From: DTU053 sp012520115
GTDB lineage: Bacteria; Bacillota; Clostridia; Oscillospirales; Acutalibacteraceae
DNA length: 64,000 nt
Direction of reading: 5' to 3'
NCBI GenBank assembly: GCA_050953725.1
Contig: JBMNNB010000001.1
Location: 248,001 to 312,000, forward strand
The notes below the pieces were generated by a model. It was given only the letters and a program-made list of their open reading frames with translations. It was not told the DNA's origin and ran no database searches. Positions 43,342 through 51,552 of this stretch are shown here, piece after piece; positions within the stretch are counted from its first letter, which is position 1, and each line of letters opens with the position of its first letter. The position numbers and the translations under genes were made by a program.

Positions 43342-44358
43342 ATGCTTGATTTGCTAAGACAGATGTCAGAGATAATTTCCGCTTCAGGCAAAGAAAAGTG
43401 CCTCAGGGACTTTATTATTGAGAGAATAAAGCCCCATGCGGAATATGAAGTAGACCCCCTCGGCAACCTGCTTGTATTTAAAAAGGGCAAGAACAGAGCT
43501 AAAAACAAGGTGATGCTCGCAGCACACATTGATGAGGTTGGAATAATAGTTTGCTTCGCCGAGAAAAGCGGCTTTCTGCGCTTTGCAACCGTCGGCGGTA
43601 TCGACCCGAAGGTGCTATTGGGCAGAGAGATAGTCTTTGAAAACGGCGTTAAGGGCGTGACTGGGCTTGCTCCCGTGCATCTGCTTAAAGAGGATGAAAA
43701 AAACAAGGCCCCCGAAATCTCCGATTTGTATATAGACATCGGCGCAAATTCGGACACGGAAGCCTTGAACGCCGTACCGCTCGGCACAACCGGCACCTTC
43801 GCTCAGAAACTTGAGGAATTCGGCGACGGACTTGTTGCGGGCAGAGCTCTGGACGACAGGATAGGCGCCGCAATAATGCTCGATTTAATCAGAAGTGAAA
43901 CCGAATACGATTTAACCCTTGCCTTTACGGTTCAGGAGGAGGTCGGCGCAAGGGGAGCCGCCGCAGCGGCCTTCTCGATAGCCCCCGATTACGCTATAGT
44001 TCTGGAAGCCACAACCGCCGCAGATATAATAGATGTACCCGAGCACAAACAGGTCTGCAAGCTGAAAAATGGCGCAGCCGTATCCTTTATGGATAACAGC
44101 ACCGTATACCCGATGGAGCTTTACGAGCTTGCCTTAAAGGTCGCTGAAGACAACGGCATAAAGGCACAGCCCAAGGCAGCAGTCGCAGGCGGCAACGATT
44201 CGGGCTCCATCCACAAGAGCGGCAAGGGCGTAAGAACAATAACCCTCAGCGTGCCCTGCAGGTACATCCATTCCCAGAACTGTGTATCTGCGGTCAGCGA
44301 CATTTATGAAACAAGAGCTTTGGCTGAGAAGCTCGGCTACACCTTCGCCAATGCTTAA
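43342..44358 (+). CDS. M42 family aminopeptidase (paralogue 2)
   Basis: The 338-residue paralogue has canonical motifs: AAHIDEVGIIV near 57, ALDDRIGAA near 173, VQEEVGARGAAAAA near 200, VLEATTAAD near 225, and the last His in PCRYIHSQN. It starts 15 bp after paralogue 1 (GGGGGAGAGGG site), implying co-translation and perhaps mixed complexes. Tandem M42 genes occur in Clostridia. It would degrade peptides arising from proteolysis or uptake. Confidence 0.9.
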   Translation: MLDLLRQMSEIISASGKEKCLRDFIIERIKPHAEYEVDPLGNLLVFKKGKNRAKNKVMLAAHIDEVGIIVCFAEKSGFLRFATVGGIDPKVLLGREIVFENGVKGVTGLAPVHLLKEDEKNKAPEISDLYIDIGANSDTEALNAVPLGTTGTFAQKLEEFGDGLVAGRALDDRIGAAIMLDLIRSETEYDLTLAFTVQEEVGARGAAAAAFSIAPDYAIVLEATTAADIIDVPEHKQVCKLKNGAAVSFMDNSTVYPMELYELALKVAEDNGIKAQPKAAVAGGNDSGSIHKSGKGVRTITLSVPCRYIHSQNCVSAVSDIYETRALAEKLGYTFANA

Positions 44359-45139
44359 ACCGATAGATAATGAGGTCTTCGGTGAAGTAAAGAGCCGCTT
44401 TGATAGCGACCCCTTCGGTATAATAATCGGCTCTTTGTACGAAGCCTGCCGCAACGAATACGACTTCTGCACCTGCCTTTATCAGCAAAGCGACAGCGGC
44501 GAAATCGCCGCCCTGCTTTCGGTCTATATGGGCAGTATGACGCTTGCAGCTGAATCCGTTGCTGATTTCGATGAGCTGCGGCTGTATTGCAACGCTTCAG
44601 CCCCGCATAAAATCCTTTCAGACGAGGGCAGTATAATCAACCTCGGCTATAATCCATCGGCAACAGGCAGTATAATGAGGCTTAACGAAGCCCACATCAA
44701 AGCCCCGACCCGTGATGACTGTGAAGTTAAAGCAGTGCCGGCAGATTATAAGTCACTCAGAGAGCTGTACAACCTGATTTTTCCGGGCGAGCTAAGGGAT
44801 AAGGAGCATTTTGACTACTGGTACACCTATAACTCCCACATGATGCGCCACAATGTCAGCAGAGCCGCCGCAGTCTTTTATGATGAGTCCGATTTGCCCG
44901 TTGCCTGCGCCATGACTCAGGGCGAGAACGAAAATGCCGCCCTGATAAGTTCCGTAAAGGTGCAGAGCGAATACAGAAGGCAGGGACTCGGCAGCCTTGC
45001 GGTCAGCGCACTTTCAAATCAGCTTGTCAGTGTGGGCAAAACGGTATGGCTGTTTTCACGGAATGAAGATACGGACAGCTTTTACTCAAAAAACGGCTTT
45101 ATTATGTGCGGTAATCGGTCGAAGGCTGTTATACAATAG
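44351..45139 (+). CDS. GNAT family N-acetyltransferase
   Basis: ATG 44351 (MLKPIDNEVFGEVKSRF) overlaps the peptidase stop by 8 bp and gives 262 residues. The N-terminal half is a divergent GNAT-like region. The C-terminal half has the acetyl-CoA motif VKVQSEYRRQGLGSLAVSAL near 210-230 and a terminal FYSKNGFIMCG. No substrate can be named. Its coupling to the peptidase and to a sulfur-amino-acid lyase suggests a role in amino-acid or peptide metabolism, but that is only context. Confidence 0.8.
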   Translation: MLKPIDNEVFGEVKSRFDSDPFGIIIGSLYEACRNEYDFCTCLYQQSDSGEIAALLSVYMGSMTLAAESVADFDELRLYCNASAPHKILSDEGSIINLGYNPSATGSIMRLNEAHIKAPTRDDCEVKAVPADYKSLRELYNLIFPGELRDKEHFDYWYTYNSHMMRHNVSRAAAVFYDESDLPVACAMTQGENENAALISSVKVQSEYRRQGLGSLAVSALSNQLVSVGKTVWLFSRNEDTDSFYSKNGFIMCGNRSKAVIQ

Positions 45140-45174
45140 TTTTGAAAAATTAATCGCAAAAAACGGAGAAATAA

Positions 45175-46449
45175 ATGAAGGACAATTTTTTCAACATAGA
45201 CAATAAACTTTCAGAGCTTTCCGAAAAGGCACTGTCACGCTGTACTGAGGCCTTTTCGAGAATCGAAAAAATAACGGAACATAACCAGCAGAAGGTACTC
45301 TACGCCTTTAGTGAAAACAGGGTCTGCGAAGCGGATTTACTCGGCACAACAGGCTACGGCTACGGTGACAGGGGCAGGGAGACCCTCGACAAAGTTGCCT
45401 CCATGTGCTTCGGTGCGGAGGATGCGATAGTCCGCCACAGCTTTGCAAGCGGAACCCACGCCCTGACCGTTGCGCTGTTCGGCCTTTTGCGCCCGGGCGA
45501 AAAAATGCTTTGCGTTACGGGTACGCCTTATGATACAATTAGACCCGTAATAGGCATTAAGGGTGTCGACGGCCGAGGCTCCTTAAAGGACTTCGGAATC
45601 ACCTACCTTCAAACCGAGCTTGACGAAAACGGCAGGGTCGACTTAGAAGCGGTAGAAAAAGTATTAAAAGCCGAAAAGATAAAACTCGTATACATCCAGC
45701 GCTCACGGGGCTACACCCTTCGCCCCAGCCTTTCCGTAGAGGAGATAGGCGCAATCGCCGCTTTGACAAAGCGTCTCAGCGACGCTGTTGTTATGGTCGA
45801 CAACTGCTACGGCGAGTTTGTGCAGACTAAAGAACCCCTCGATTTCGGTGCGGATATAATAGCCGGCTCACTTATTAAAAACCCCGGCGGCGGCATTGCA
45901 AAGTGCGGCGGCTATATCGCAGGCAAAAAAGAGCTTGTGGAGCTCTGCGCTTACAGAATGACCGCTCCCGGTATAGGCAAGGAGGTCGGCGCAACGCTCG
46001 GCAACACAAGGGAAATGCTCATGGGCCTGTTCCACGCACCCCATGTTGTCGGCGAAGCCCTCAAGACCGCAGTTTTCGCCGCTTCCCTCTATGAATTGCT
46101 CGTCTTTGATGCAAGCCCCTCATATAACGAGGACAGATTCGATATAATACAAAGTGTAAGCCTTAAAAATTCGGACAGATTGATTGCCTTCTGCAGAGGC
46201 TTGCAGAAGGGCTCACCCATAGATTCCTTCGTCGTCCCCGAACCCTGGGATATGCCCGGCTATGACAATAAGGTCATTATGGCAGCGGGGGCCTTTACCT
46301 CCGGCTCATCCATAGAGCTTTCCGCCGACGCCCCGTTAAGGGAGCCGTACGCCGTCTGGCTTCAGGGCGGACTCAATTTCCACAGCGCAAAAATAGGCAT
46401 ACTCCTTTCGGCACAGGAAATGCTGAAGGAAGGCCTTATCACAGTTTAA
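45175..46449 (+). CDS. methionine gamma-lyase family protein (PLP enzyme, aluminium-resistance type)
   Basis: The 424-residue protein is a fold-type I PLP enzyme of the family annotated as methionine gamma-lyase/aluminium resistance protein (YnbB). Visible are FGAEDAIVRHSFASGTHALT (cofactor phosphate loop) near 82, VVMVDNCYGEFVQTKEP (PLP-binding Asp) near 203, and the Schiff-base Lys in IAGSLIKNPGGGIAKCGGY near 228. It likely cleaves C-S bonds of sulfur amino acids to give thiol, ammonia and oxoacid. It is last in the yfbR-M42-M42-GNAT run. Confidence 0.88.
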   Translation: MKDNFFNIDNKLSELSEKALSRCTEAFSRIEKITEHNQQKVLYAFSENRVCEADLLGTTGYGYGDRGRETLDKVASMCFGAEDAIVRHSFASGTHALTVALFGLLRPGEKMLCVTGTPYDTIRPVIGIKGVDGRGSLKDFGITYLQTELDENGRVDLEAVEKVLKAEKIKLVYIQRSRGYTLRPSLSVEEIGAIAALTKRLSDAVVMVDNCYGEFVQTKEPLDFGADIIAGSLIKNPGGGIAKCGGYIAGKKELVELCAYRMTAPGIGKEVGATLGNTREMLMGLFHAPHVVGEALKTAVFAASLYELLVFDASPSYNEDRFDIIQSVSLKNSDRLIAFCRGLQKGSPIDSFVVPEPWDMPGYDNKVIMAAGAFTSGSSIELSADAPLREPYAVWLQGGLNFHSAKIGILLSAQEMLKEGLITV

Positions 46450-46505
46450 TTTCAGTGCAAAAACCCTTGCGGGTTCACCATAGAATTACTTAGGAGAGTG
46501 TATTT

Positions 46506-47963
46506 ATGGCGGAAAAGCTAAAGCTAAATTACAAAAAGACTATACTTATAGGCTTTGGATTCATGTCTACCTCGATTGTATGGGCCATTTATGACCCGTA
46601 TATCACAAAGATTCTGAACGAAATGCTGTCCAAATCAGCATTGATTGCCCAGTGGAGCGCCTCGCTTGCTCAACGTTTCCCCTTCCTTCTTAAACTTCTT
46701 GAGGCTCAGGGAGAAAAAATTGAAACCGCTTCGGGCTTTACCCTTGTGCCGCTGTTCATAGGCATAATAATGACCTTCGACAACATATTCGGCGTTATCT
46801 TCCAGCCGGCTCTGGGCAAGCTGTCAGACAGAACCCGCACCAGATTCGGTAAAAGGCGCCCGTATATTTTCATAGGCGCACCCATTTCCGCACTTCTGTT
46901 TGCCCTTATCCCGTGGATGTTTGTCCAGTTCAATAACCTTCCCGCCTTAATGGTCTGCGTCATACTCTTTGTCTTTGTAATGTCCACGTGGCGAGCCCCT
47001 GTTGTTGCATTGATGCCCGACCTTACGCCCCCCGAGCTTCGCAGCGAAGGCAATGCGGTTATCAACCTCTGCGGCGGTGTAGGCAGCCTTATCGGTATGA
47101 TTGCGGGCACGATATTTACAATGATTTTCACAGCTGTTTACGGCAAGGATAATTTCACGGAGCAGCAGACATATCCTTATGTCTTCCTCTTAGGCTCCGT
47201 TGTAATGATAATCTGCACCCTTGTGCTGTTCTTCTTCGTAAAGGAGCCGGACAGCAGACTCAAAGCCAAGGCAGATGCCAATATGGCGGCAGAGGAAGCA
47301 AAGCTTAAGGCTGAGGCCAAAAAGCACTTAAAGGAGCTCAAACTCACCGGCGCAGAAAGAAAGAGCCTTATCTTCATGCTCTTGGGACTTTTCTTCCTGT
47401 TCTGCTCGGCAAACGCCATAACCACCTTCTTTGCACTCTTTGCCGCAGAAATCTTAGGCAAAACAACCTCGGAAGCGACCTTTATGATGGCCATATTTGC
47501 CCTTTGCTCAATGGCAATGGCTATTCCCGCAGGCAAGCTCGGCAAGAAATACGGCAGAAAAAAGACCATACTCACGGGTCTGTCCATATTCATGGGCGTT
47601 TTCGTATTGTACCTTGTAGTCAACCTTCTGACCGGTCAGAACTGGGTCGTCTGGCTTGCGCTCATATTCGGCGGTGCAGCCAATATGATGATAACCGTAA
47701 ATACACTCCCGCTTGTGCTTGAAATCGGCGGCGTCGAAAGAATAGGCACCTTCACGGGCTATTACTACACCGCCACATTCTCCGCACAGATTGCCGCACC
47801 GATACTCTACGGCATGGTAAGAATGGTCACCGGCACATACCTCTCACTCTTTGTTTACTGCCCGGTTGCCTTCTTGTTGTCGGTACTGTTCATAAGCCTT
47901 GTAAAGCACGGTGAGGCCATTCCCGAAGAGCATCTCAAAAAAGCTCAGGAGGAAAATGATTAA
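46506..47963 (+). CDS. MFS sugar:cation symporter (SLC45/GPH-like)
   Basis: The 485-residue protein has about twelve membrane helices in two halves and a cytoplasmic central loop rich in Lys/Glu (EEAKLKAEAKKHLKELKL). A loop motif GKLSDRTRTRFGKRRPYIF occurs near 112 and a matching GKLGKKYGRKKTILTG in the second half; these are the MFS A-motifs of sugar-cation symporters (GPH/SLC45). It imports a mono- or disaccharide with H+ or Na+. It stands alone between the lyase and the TPR protein, with an AGGAGAG site before the ATG. Confidence 0.85.
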   Translation: MAEKLKLNYKKTILIGFGFMSTSIVWAIYDPYITKILNEMLSKSALIAQWSASLAQRFPFLLKLLEAQGEKIETASGFTLVPLFIGIIMTFDNIFGVIFQPALGKLSDRTRTRFGKRRPYIFIGAPISALLFALIPWMFVQFNNLPALMVCVILFVFVMSTWRAPVVALMPDLTPPELRSEGNAVINLCGGVGSLIGMIAGTIFTMIFTAVYGKDNFTEQQTYPYVFLLGSVVMIICTLVLFFFVKEPDSRLKAKADANMAAEEAKLKAEAKKHLKELKLTGAERKSLIFMLLGLFFLFCSANAITTFFALFAAEILGKTTSEATFMMAIFALCSMAMAIPAGKLGKKYGRKKTILTGLSIFMGVFVLYLVVNLLTGQNWVVWLALIFGGAANMMITVNTLPLVLEIGGVERIGTFTGYYYTATFSAQIAAPILYGMVRMVTGTYLSLFVYCPVAFLLSVLFISLVKHGEAIPEEHLKKAQEEND

Positions 47964-47985
47964 ACGGCAAAAAATCGGATAATCC

Positions 47986-48014
47986 TTGATTTGAGCGAGT
48001 TAAAAGTATAAGAT
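47986..48014 (+). promoter_or_regulatory. promoter of the zinc-ribbon/TPR protein gene
   Basis: TTGATT (47986-47991), 17-bp spacer, TAAGAT (48009-48014). The predicted start point coincides with the base of a hairpin. Confidence 0.65.
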
Positions 48015-48020
48015 AATAAA

Positions 48021-48058
48021 GCCTTGCCTTTGTTCTTTTTCGGCTTCAAAGGCAAGGC
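48021..48058 (+). promoter_or_regulatory. 5'-terminal hairpin of the zinc-ribbon/TPR message
   Basis: Perfect 12-bp stem GCCTTGCCTTTG / CAAAGGCAAGGC with a 14-base loop, ending 12 bp before the ribosome site. At the extreme 5' end it could protect the mRNA; no T-run follows, so termination is unlikely. Confidence 0.6.
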
Positions 48059-48083
48059 AAACAGATATTTAGGAGGAAAAGCT

Positions 48084-49679
48084 TTGGCCCAATCTGATTT
48101 TGAAAAAAACGGACAATCCGGCAATGAAGATATAGAGCTCAACCAAGACGAGCAGAAGAATACCCCGCCTTCAGATGATGAGGGCAGGGAAGCTGCCGTC
48201 GAGAGCGCAGACGATTCGCCCGATATTCCCCCCGCCGAGGACGAAAGGGAGGAGCTCGAAAACCTCGCAAAGCTCTTTCAGGAGGAGTACGATAAAACCC
48301 TGAAGGAAGCCGAAGAGGAGGACGCAGAATCTCCCGATACGCTGGATTCAGACGCCCCCGAAGCCGAGGAAACGGAGGATAATGATTCCCCAGAAGACGT
48401 GGCGGAGGAAGACCTTTGCGTGCGCTGCGGCAAGAGGGAACGTGATTTAAGCATTTCCGAGGACTACGAGTACTGCTCAAGGTGCCGTGAGGAAATGATT
48501 AATAAACGTGTGCCTTTTGTTTCGAGCTTGTTTAAGGTGCTTTCAATCTTTGCCGCCTTCATAAGCATTATCCTGTTTCTCGGCAGCTATCCCGCATTTC
48601 TCGAGCTGGCAGAGGGCGACAAGGCTGTAAGAGAGAACAAAATCGACTCTGCCATTCAGCACTATGCCTCTGCTATAAAGAATTACGAAAGCCTTAATTC
48701 AAGCGAAAATGCGGCAAAGGGATATGTCTTCGCAAAATTCGTCCCTCAGTCAAGCATCCTTAAAGCAAAGCTCGTTAAATTGCTCTATGAAAACGGCTAT
48801 GTGACGGATGTGGAATCGTATATTACGACCTATTTCACTGAGAGGCAGCTTAAAAACCCCCTGCTCAGAAACGTAAAGAATCTGAAGGCCCAAGCCGCCG
48901 AATTTACCGCAAACCTGCAAAAGGCCTACTCCATAATCTATAACAGCCTTTCCCTCGTGCCCGAAGAAATCCCCTATGAGGAGCTTGCCGCAAAGCTTGA
49001 TGAGATGAAGAATACTCCGTCAGAGGGCGAGACCAAGAACGGAGCAATATTCAGGCAGGCTGCCGCAAGCACATACAAGTATTATATCGCCTTTGTCAGC
49101 GGTCAGGGCTTTGACGTGCAGATAGCCGCCCTTGAGGATACTAAGGCGCTTGTGCCCGAGGCCTACTGGCTTTACGGCCATAACCTGGCCTTTGCCTATG
49201 CGAAATCAGGCGAAAAGGATAAGGCATTAAGCAGCGTAGAGGAGCTTAAAAAGTACAATGCAGAGGACTCCACGCCCTATGCAGTCGAGGCCGCCGCATT
49301 CAGAGTCGCAGGCGAGCTTGACTCTGCCATTGCCGCCGCAAACAAGGGATATGAGCTGAACCCGAGGTACGGCTATGAGTGCTTAAGGCAAAGGGCAATC
49401 GCCGAGCTTTTAAAGGGCGATGTGAACACAGCCTTTGACACTATGAATAAGGTCTTTACCGAATTTGAAGAGATGGATTCGTACGAATATCTGATGGGCG
49501 AAATGGGCGACACCTATGCGATAATCTGCCTTGCCGCAGGAAAGACCGAGAATTACGAGAATCTTATGGAGCTGTACGAAGCCTTCGGCTACAAGCAGAG
49601 AACGGTCCTGAAGGACTACAAGGACGGAAAGCTGACCTTAGAGCAGATATTCCTTGAAGGAAAGGCGGACGTAGCATGA
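48084..49679 (+). CDS. membrane protein with zinc ribbon and TPR repeats
   Basis: TTG 48084 lies 6 bp after AGGAGG; the upstream frame extension covers the hairpin and is excluded. The 531-residue protein starts with about 115 strongly acidic, disordered residues (EEREELENLAKLF, EAEETEDNDSPEDVAEEDL). A zinc ribbon with paired cysteines follows (LCVRCGKRERDLSISEDYEY to CSRCREEM), then one membrane helix (about 155-180). The large TPR-like helical domain includes YWLYGHNLAFAYAKSGEKDK and LDSAIAAANKGYELNPRYGY. It probably scaffolds other proteins at the membrane. Partner and function unknown; the next gene overlaps by 4 bp. Confidence 0.75.
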   Translation: MAQSDFEKNGQSGNEDIELNQDEQKNTPPSDDEGREAAVESADDSPDIPPAEDEREELENLAKLFQEEYDKTLKEAEEEDAESPDTLDSDAPEAEETEDNDSPEDVAEEDLCVRCGKRERDLSISEDYEYCSRCREEMINKRVPFVSSLFKVLSIFAAFISIILFLGSYPAFLELAEGDKAVRENKIDSAIQHYASAIKNYESLNSSENAAKGYVFAKFVPQSSILKAKLVKLLYENGYVTDVESYITTYFTERQLKNPLLRNVKNLKAQAAEFTANLQKAYSIIYNSLSLVPEEIPYEELAAKLDEMKNTPSEGETKNGAIFRQAAASTYKYYIAFVSGQGFDVQIAALEDTKALVPEAYWLYGHNLAFAYAKSGEKDKALSSVEELKKYNAEDSTPYAVEAAAFRVAGELDSAIAAANKGYELNPRYGYECLRQRAIAELLKGDVNTAFDTMNKVFTEFEEMDSYEYLMGEMGDTYAIICLAAGKTENYENLMELYEAFGYKQRTVLKDYKDGKLTLEQIFLEGKADVA

Positions 49680-50215
49680 TTTATTTATACGCAATAATTA
49701 AAATCCTCACTTTTCCGGGCAGCGTAATAAGAGCTGCTATGGAGCAGTCAGCCTGCCGAAAGCACAAAATCCCCGTCGAGGACGAAAACCCCTTCAGGTT
49801 CGACGAGCTTTGCGGACACGTTGAGCATGAGCTGCCGGACAACAGAAAGGCCGCCGCAAGCATCGTAATCAGACCCTTCCTTTTTAATCTTATAGTCGGC
49901 TTTTTTGTGTTGACAGCCGCAAGCGTCTCAGTCTATGCGGTGGGCGATTACAGCGCCGTCGACGTCTTCCTTTTCTGGTTGGGAATCTCCCTCTGGACGA
50001 ATGTTTTCCCCTCCCTTGAATCCGGCTCAAACTATCTTTTCCTTGCTAAAAACGATAGCAGCGGCATAGCAAAATTCATTGCAAAATTTATGCAGATCGG
50101 CTCTGTTCTGGACAGCTGGTCGCTTACATTACCCCTTGCTTTGCTGTGTTCTTATGCACTGCCGTTTTTATTCGGGCTGTGCTTTCAATTCCTCTCCGGA
50201 ACGGGAAATTTTTAG
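49676..50215 (+). CDS. small membrane protein linked to the zinc-ribbon/TPR protein
   Basis: The 179-residue protein begins in an ATGA overlap with the TPR gene. It has an N-terminal amphipathic or membrane segment (MIYLYAIIKILTFPGSVIRA), a polar stretch with conserved-looking Cys and His (FDELCGHVEHEL), and about three membrane helices (about 63-90, 98-118, 145-172). I do not recognise the family. Translational coupling suggests it forms a complex with the TPR membrane protein. Confidence 0.7.
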   Translation: MIYLYAIIKILTFPGSVIRAAMEQSACRKHKIPVEDENPFRFDELCGHVEHELPDNRKAAASIVIRPFLFNLIVGFFVLTAASVSVYAVGDYSAVDVFLFWLGISLWTNVFPSLESGSNYLFLAKNDSSGIAKFIAKFMQIGSVLDSWSLTLPLALLCSYALPFLFGLCFQFLSGTGNF

Positions 50216-50354
50216 AGTCTGATGTTGTTTTCTCTTCGTTAAGGAATTAAACAAAATTCTGCAATAATTGAACGTTCTGTTATTAGATTTTGAATAAAAA
50301 ACCAATGTGTAAATATACCAAATAAACAAATTTATGTTCACATATAGAATAACA

Positions 50355-50383
50355 TTGACATTTGACAAAAAAACAGTTATTCT
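50355..50383 (+). promoter_or_regulatory. promoter of the DFD-repeat surface protein gene
   Basis: TTGACA (50355-50360), 17-bp spacer, TATTCT (50378-50383), 54 bp before the ATG. Confidence 0.7.
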
Positions 50384-50437
50384 TAATTACAAGGTGAATA
50401 ATCGAGAATTGACTTCATATTGAAAGGATTGTTTCGG

Positions 50438-50992
50438 ATGAAAAAGCTTATCGCAGTTGTCCTCTCTTTAACACTTGTGTTTTCACTTCCGCTCAGCTCT
50501 TTGGCAGCGGATAATACAGTGAAGGCTCCCGCTGTCCAGTCGGCAGAGCTGACACCTTTCTTCGCAGATTTTGACCCCTCTACCATCCTTGAAATGCTTG
50601 CAGACTTTGACCTCGGCTCCATTTTCGGTATGTTTGAAGATTTCGACATTATCGGAATGATTTCCGGTCTTTTCGGTGATTTCGACCTCGGCAGCATTTT
50701 CGGCGGCGGAGACTTCGACTTCTTAGGCATGATTATGGACCTCATCGGCGGCCTGTTCGGCGGCGGTGGTGGCGGTGGCGGTGACACCACAACCACAACA
50801 ACCGAGCCTGAAGACTCAACAGAACCCACCGATGAATATACCGAGCCGACAGATACAACAGAGCCCGTAACTGACATTCCCAAGACCGGTGTAACCGGCT
50901 CGGCAGAGAACGGCTTCGCTATCGCAGTTGCTCTTACATTTGTTGCTTCCTGTGCATATGTTGCTACAAGGAAGAATAAGTCAGAAGAATAA
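50438..50992 (+). CDS. putative sortase-anchored surface protein with DFD repeats
   Basis: ATG 50438 follows AAAGGA at 9 bp. The 184-residue protein has a signal peptide (MKKLIAVVLSLTLVFSLPLS, cleavage near LAA-DN). Four hydrophobic repeat units then each open with DFD (DFDLGSIFG, DFDIIGMISGLFG, DFDLGSIFGGG, DFDFLGMIMDLIGGLFGG). A run of eight or more Gly and a Thr/Glu/Pro stalk follow. The sorting signal is DIPKTG, then a membrane helix (FAIAVALTFVASCAYVA) and a basic tail RKNK. Class A/B-like sortases would cleave at IPKTG and fix it to the wall. The repeats look suited to self-assembly; function unknown. Confidence 0.75.
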   Translation: MKKLIAVVLSLTLVFSLPLSSLAADNTVKAPAVQSAELTPFFADFDPSTILEMLADFDLGSIFGMFEDFDIIGMISGLFGDFDLGSIFGGGDFDFLGMIMDLIGGLFGGGGGGGGDTTTTTTEPEDSTEPTDEYTEPTDTTEPVTDIPKTGVTGSAENGFAIAVALTFVASCAYVATRKNKSEE

Positions 50993-51021
50993 ACTAAGCT
51001 TTTCCGAAAACCTTAAAATAT

Positions 51022-51053
51022 AGCTGCTGCCGTAAGGCAGCAGCTTTTTTTGT
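51022..51053 (+). terminator. intrinsic terminator
   Basis: AGCTGCTGCC / GGCAGCAGCT with GTAA loop and a T7 tail after the surface-protein gene. Confidence 0.93.
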
Positions 51054-51193
51054 TTTGAAAACAATTCCTAAAAAAAGAACTGCCCTCAACGGACAGTTCT
51101 TTTGCTGTTAATTCCTGAAAACAACCAAACCAAAGACACCATTTTTATGATAAAACATAGCGTTTCTGGGTAGTGTTCGAGCAGCTCAGTATG

Positions 51194-51268
51194 TGGTGAC
51201 CCGGACGAGAATCGAACTCGTGTTACCGCCGTGAAAGGGCGGTGTCTTAACCTCTTGACCACCGGGCC
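51194..51268 (-). tRNA. tRNA-Glu (TTC)
   Basis: Cloverleaf with acceptor GGCCCGG/CCGGGTC (one G-U pair), anticodon stem-loop CCGCCCTTTCACGGCGG giving anticodon TTC, T-arm GTTCGATTC and encoded CCA. Confidence 0.95.
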
Positions 51269-51270
51269 GA

Positions 51271-51347
51271 TGGTAGCGGCAGTCGGATTCGAACCAACGA
51301 CACTTCGGGTATGAACCGAATGCTCTAGCCAACTGAGCTATGCCGCC
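51271..51347 (-). tRNA. tRNA-Met (CAT, elongator)
   Basis: Acceptor GGCGGCA/TGCCGCT, anticodon arm TTCGGTTCATACCCGAA with anticodon CAT, T-arm GGTTCGAATCC, encoded CCA. The acceptor has no initiator-type mismatch at 1-72 beyond G-U. Overall it matches elongator Met better than the lysidine tRNA-Ile. It lies two bases upstream of tRNA-Glu in one transcript. Confidence 0.9.
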
Positions 51348-51376
51348 ACGTTTGCCGCTCTTGGACAGCGAAGTCA

Positions 51377-51405
51377 ATTATAATATATGCCTTGATTCTT
51401 GTCAA
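51377..51405 (-). promoter_or_regulatory. promoter of the tRNA-Met/tRNA-Glu transcript
   Basis: Minus strand TTGACA (51400-51405), 17-bp spacer, TATAAT (51377-51382): a consensus promoter 30 bp before tRNA-Met. Confidence 0.88.
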
Positions 51406-51499
51406 CTGTTTTTTTGATAATGTTAAATTTTGTATGCCGCTTGAAATAAGGCCCTTTTAAGCCCTTAAAAGCTAAAATAATCTTTATAAGTATGCGTTA

Positions 51500-51536
51500 A
51501 ATAATATAAAATAAACGGCCTGCTTTCGCAAGCCGT
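51500..51536 (-). terminator. intrinsic terminator of spoIVB
   Basis: Minus strand ACGGCTTGC / GCAGGCCGT (one mismatch) with GAAA loop, then TTTATTTTA. Confidence 0.8.
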
Positions 51537-51552
51537 ACGCTTTGGATTTGAT

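Noticed and set aside
42819..43796. Long (325-codon) open frame on the minus strand opposite the M42 peptidase genes
   Set aside because: It is antisense to two well-supported genes, has a low-complexity Ser/Pro/Leu composition, no family resemblance and no ribosome site; it is a codon-bias shadow.
46460..46480. AACCC/GGGTT hairpin between the lyase and the MFS gene as a terminator
   Set aside because: The stem is only five pairs and lacks a T-run; at best a weak pause site.
51271..51347. tRNA-Ile (CAT, lysidine) reading of the second tRNA
   Set aside because: The acceptor and anticodon arms (GGCGGCA, TTCGGTTCATACCCGAA) match elongator tRNA-Met of Firmicutes better; not fully excluded without a model-based scan.
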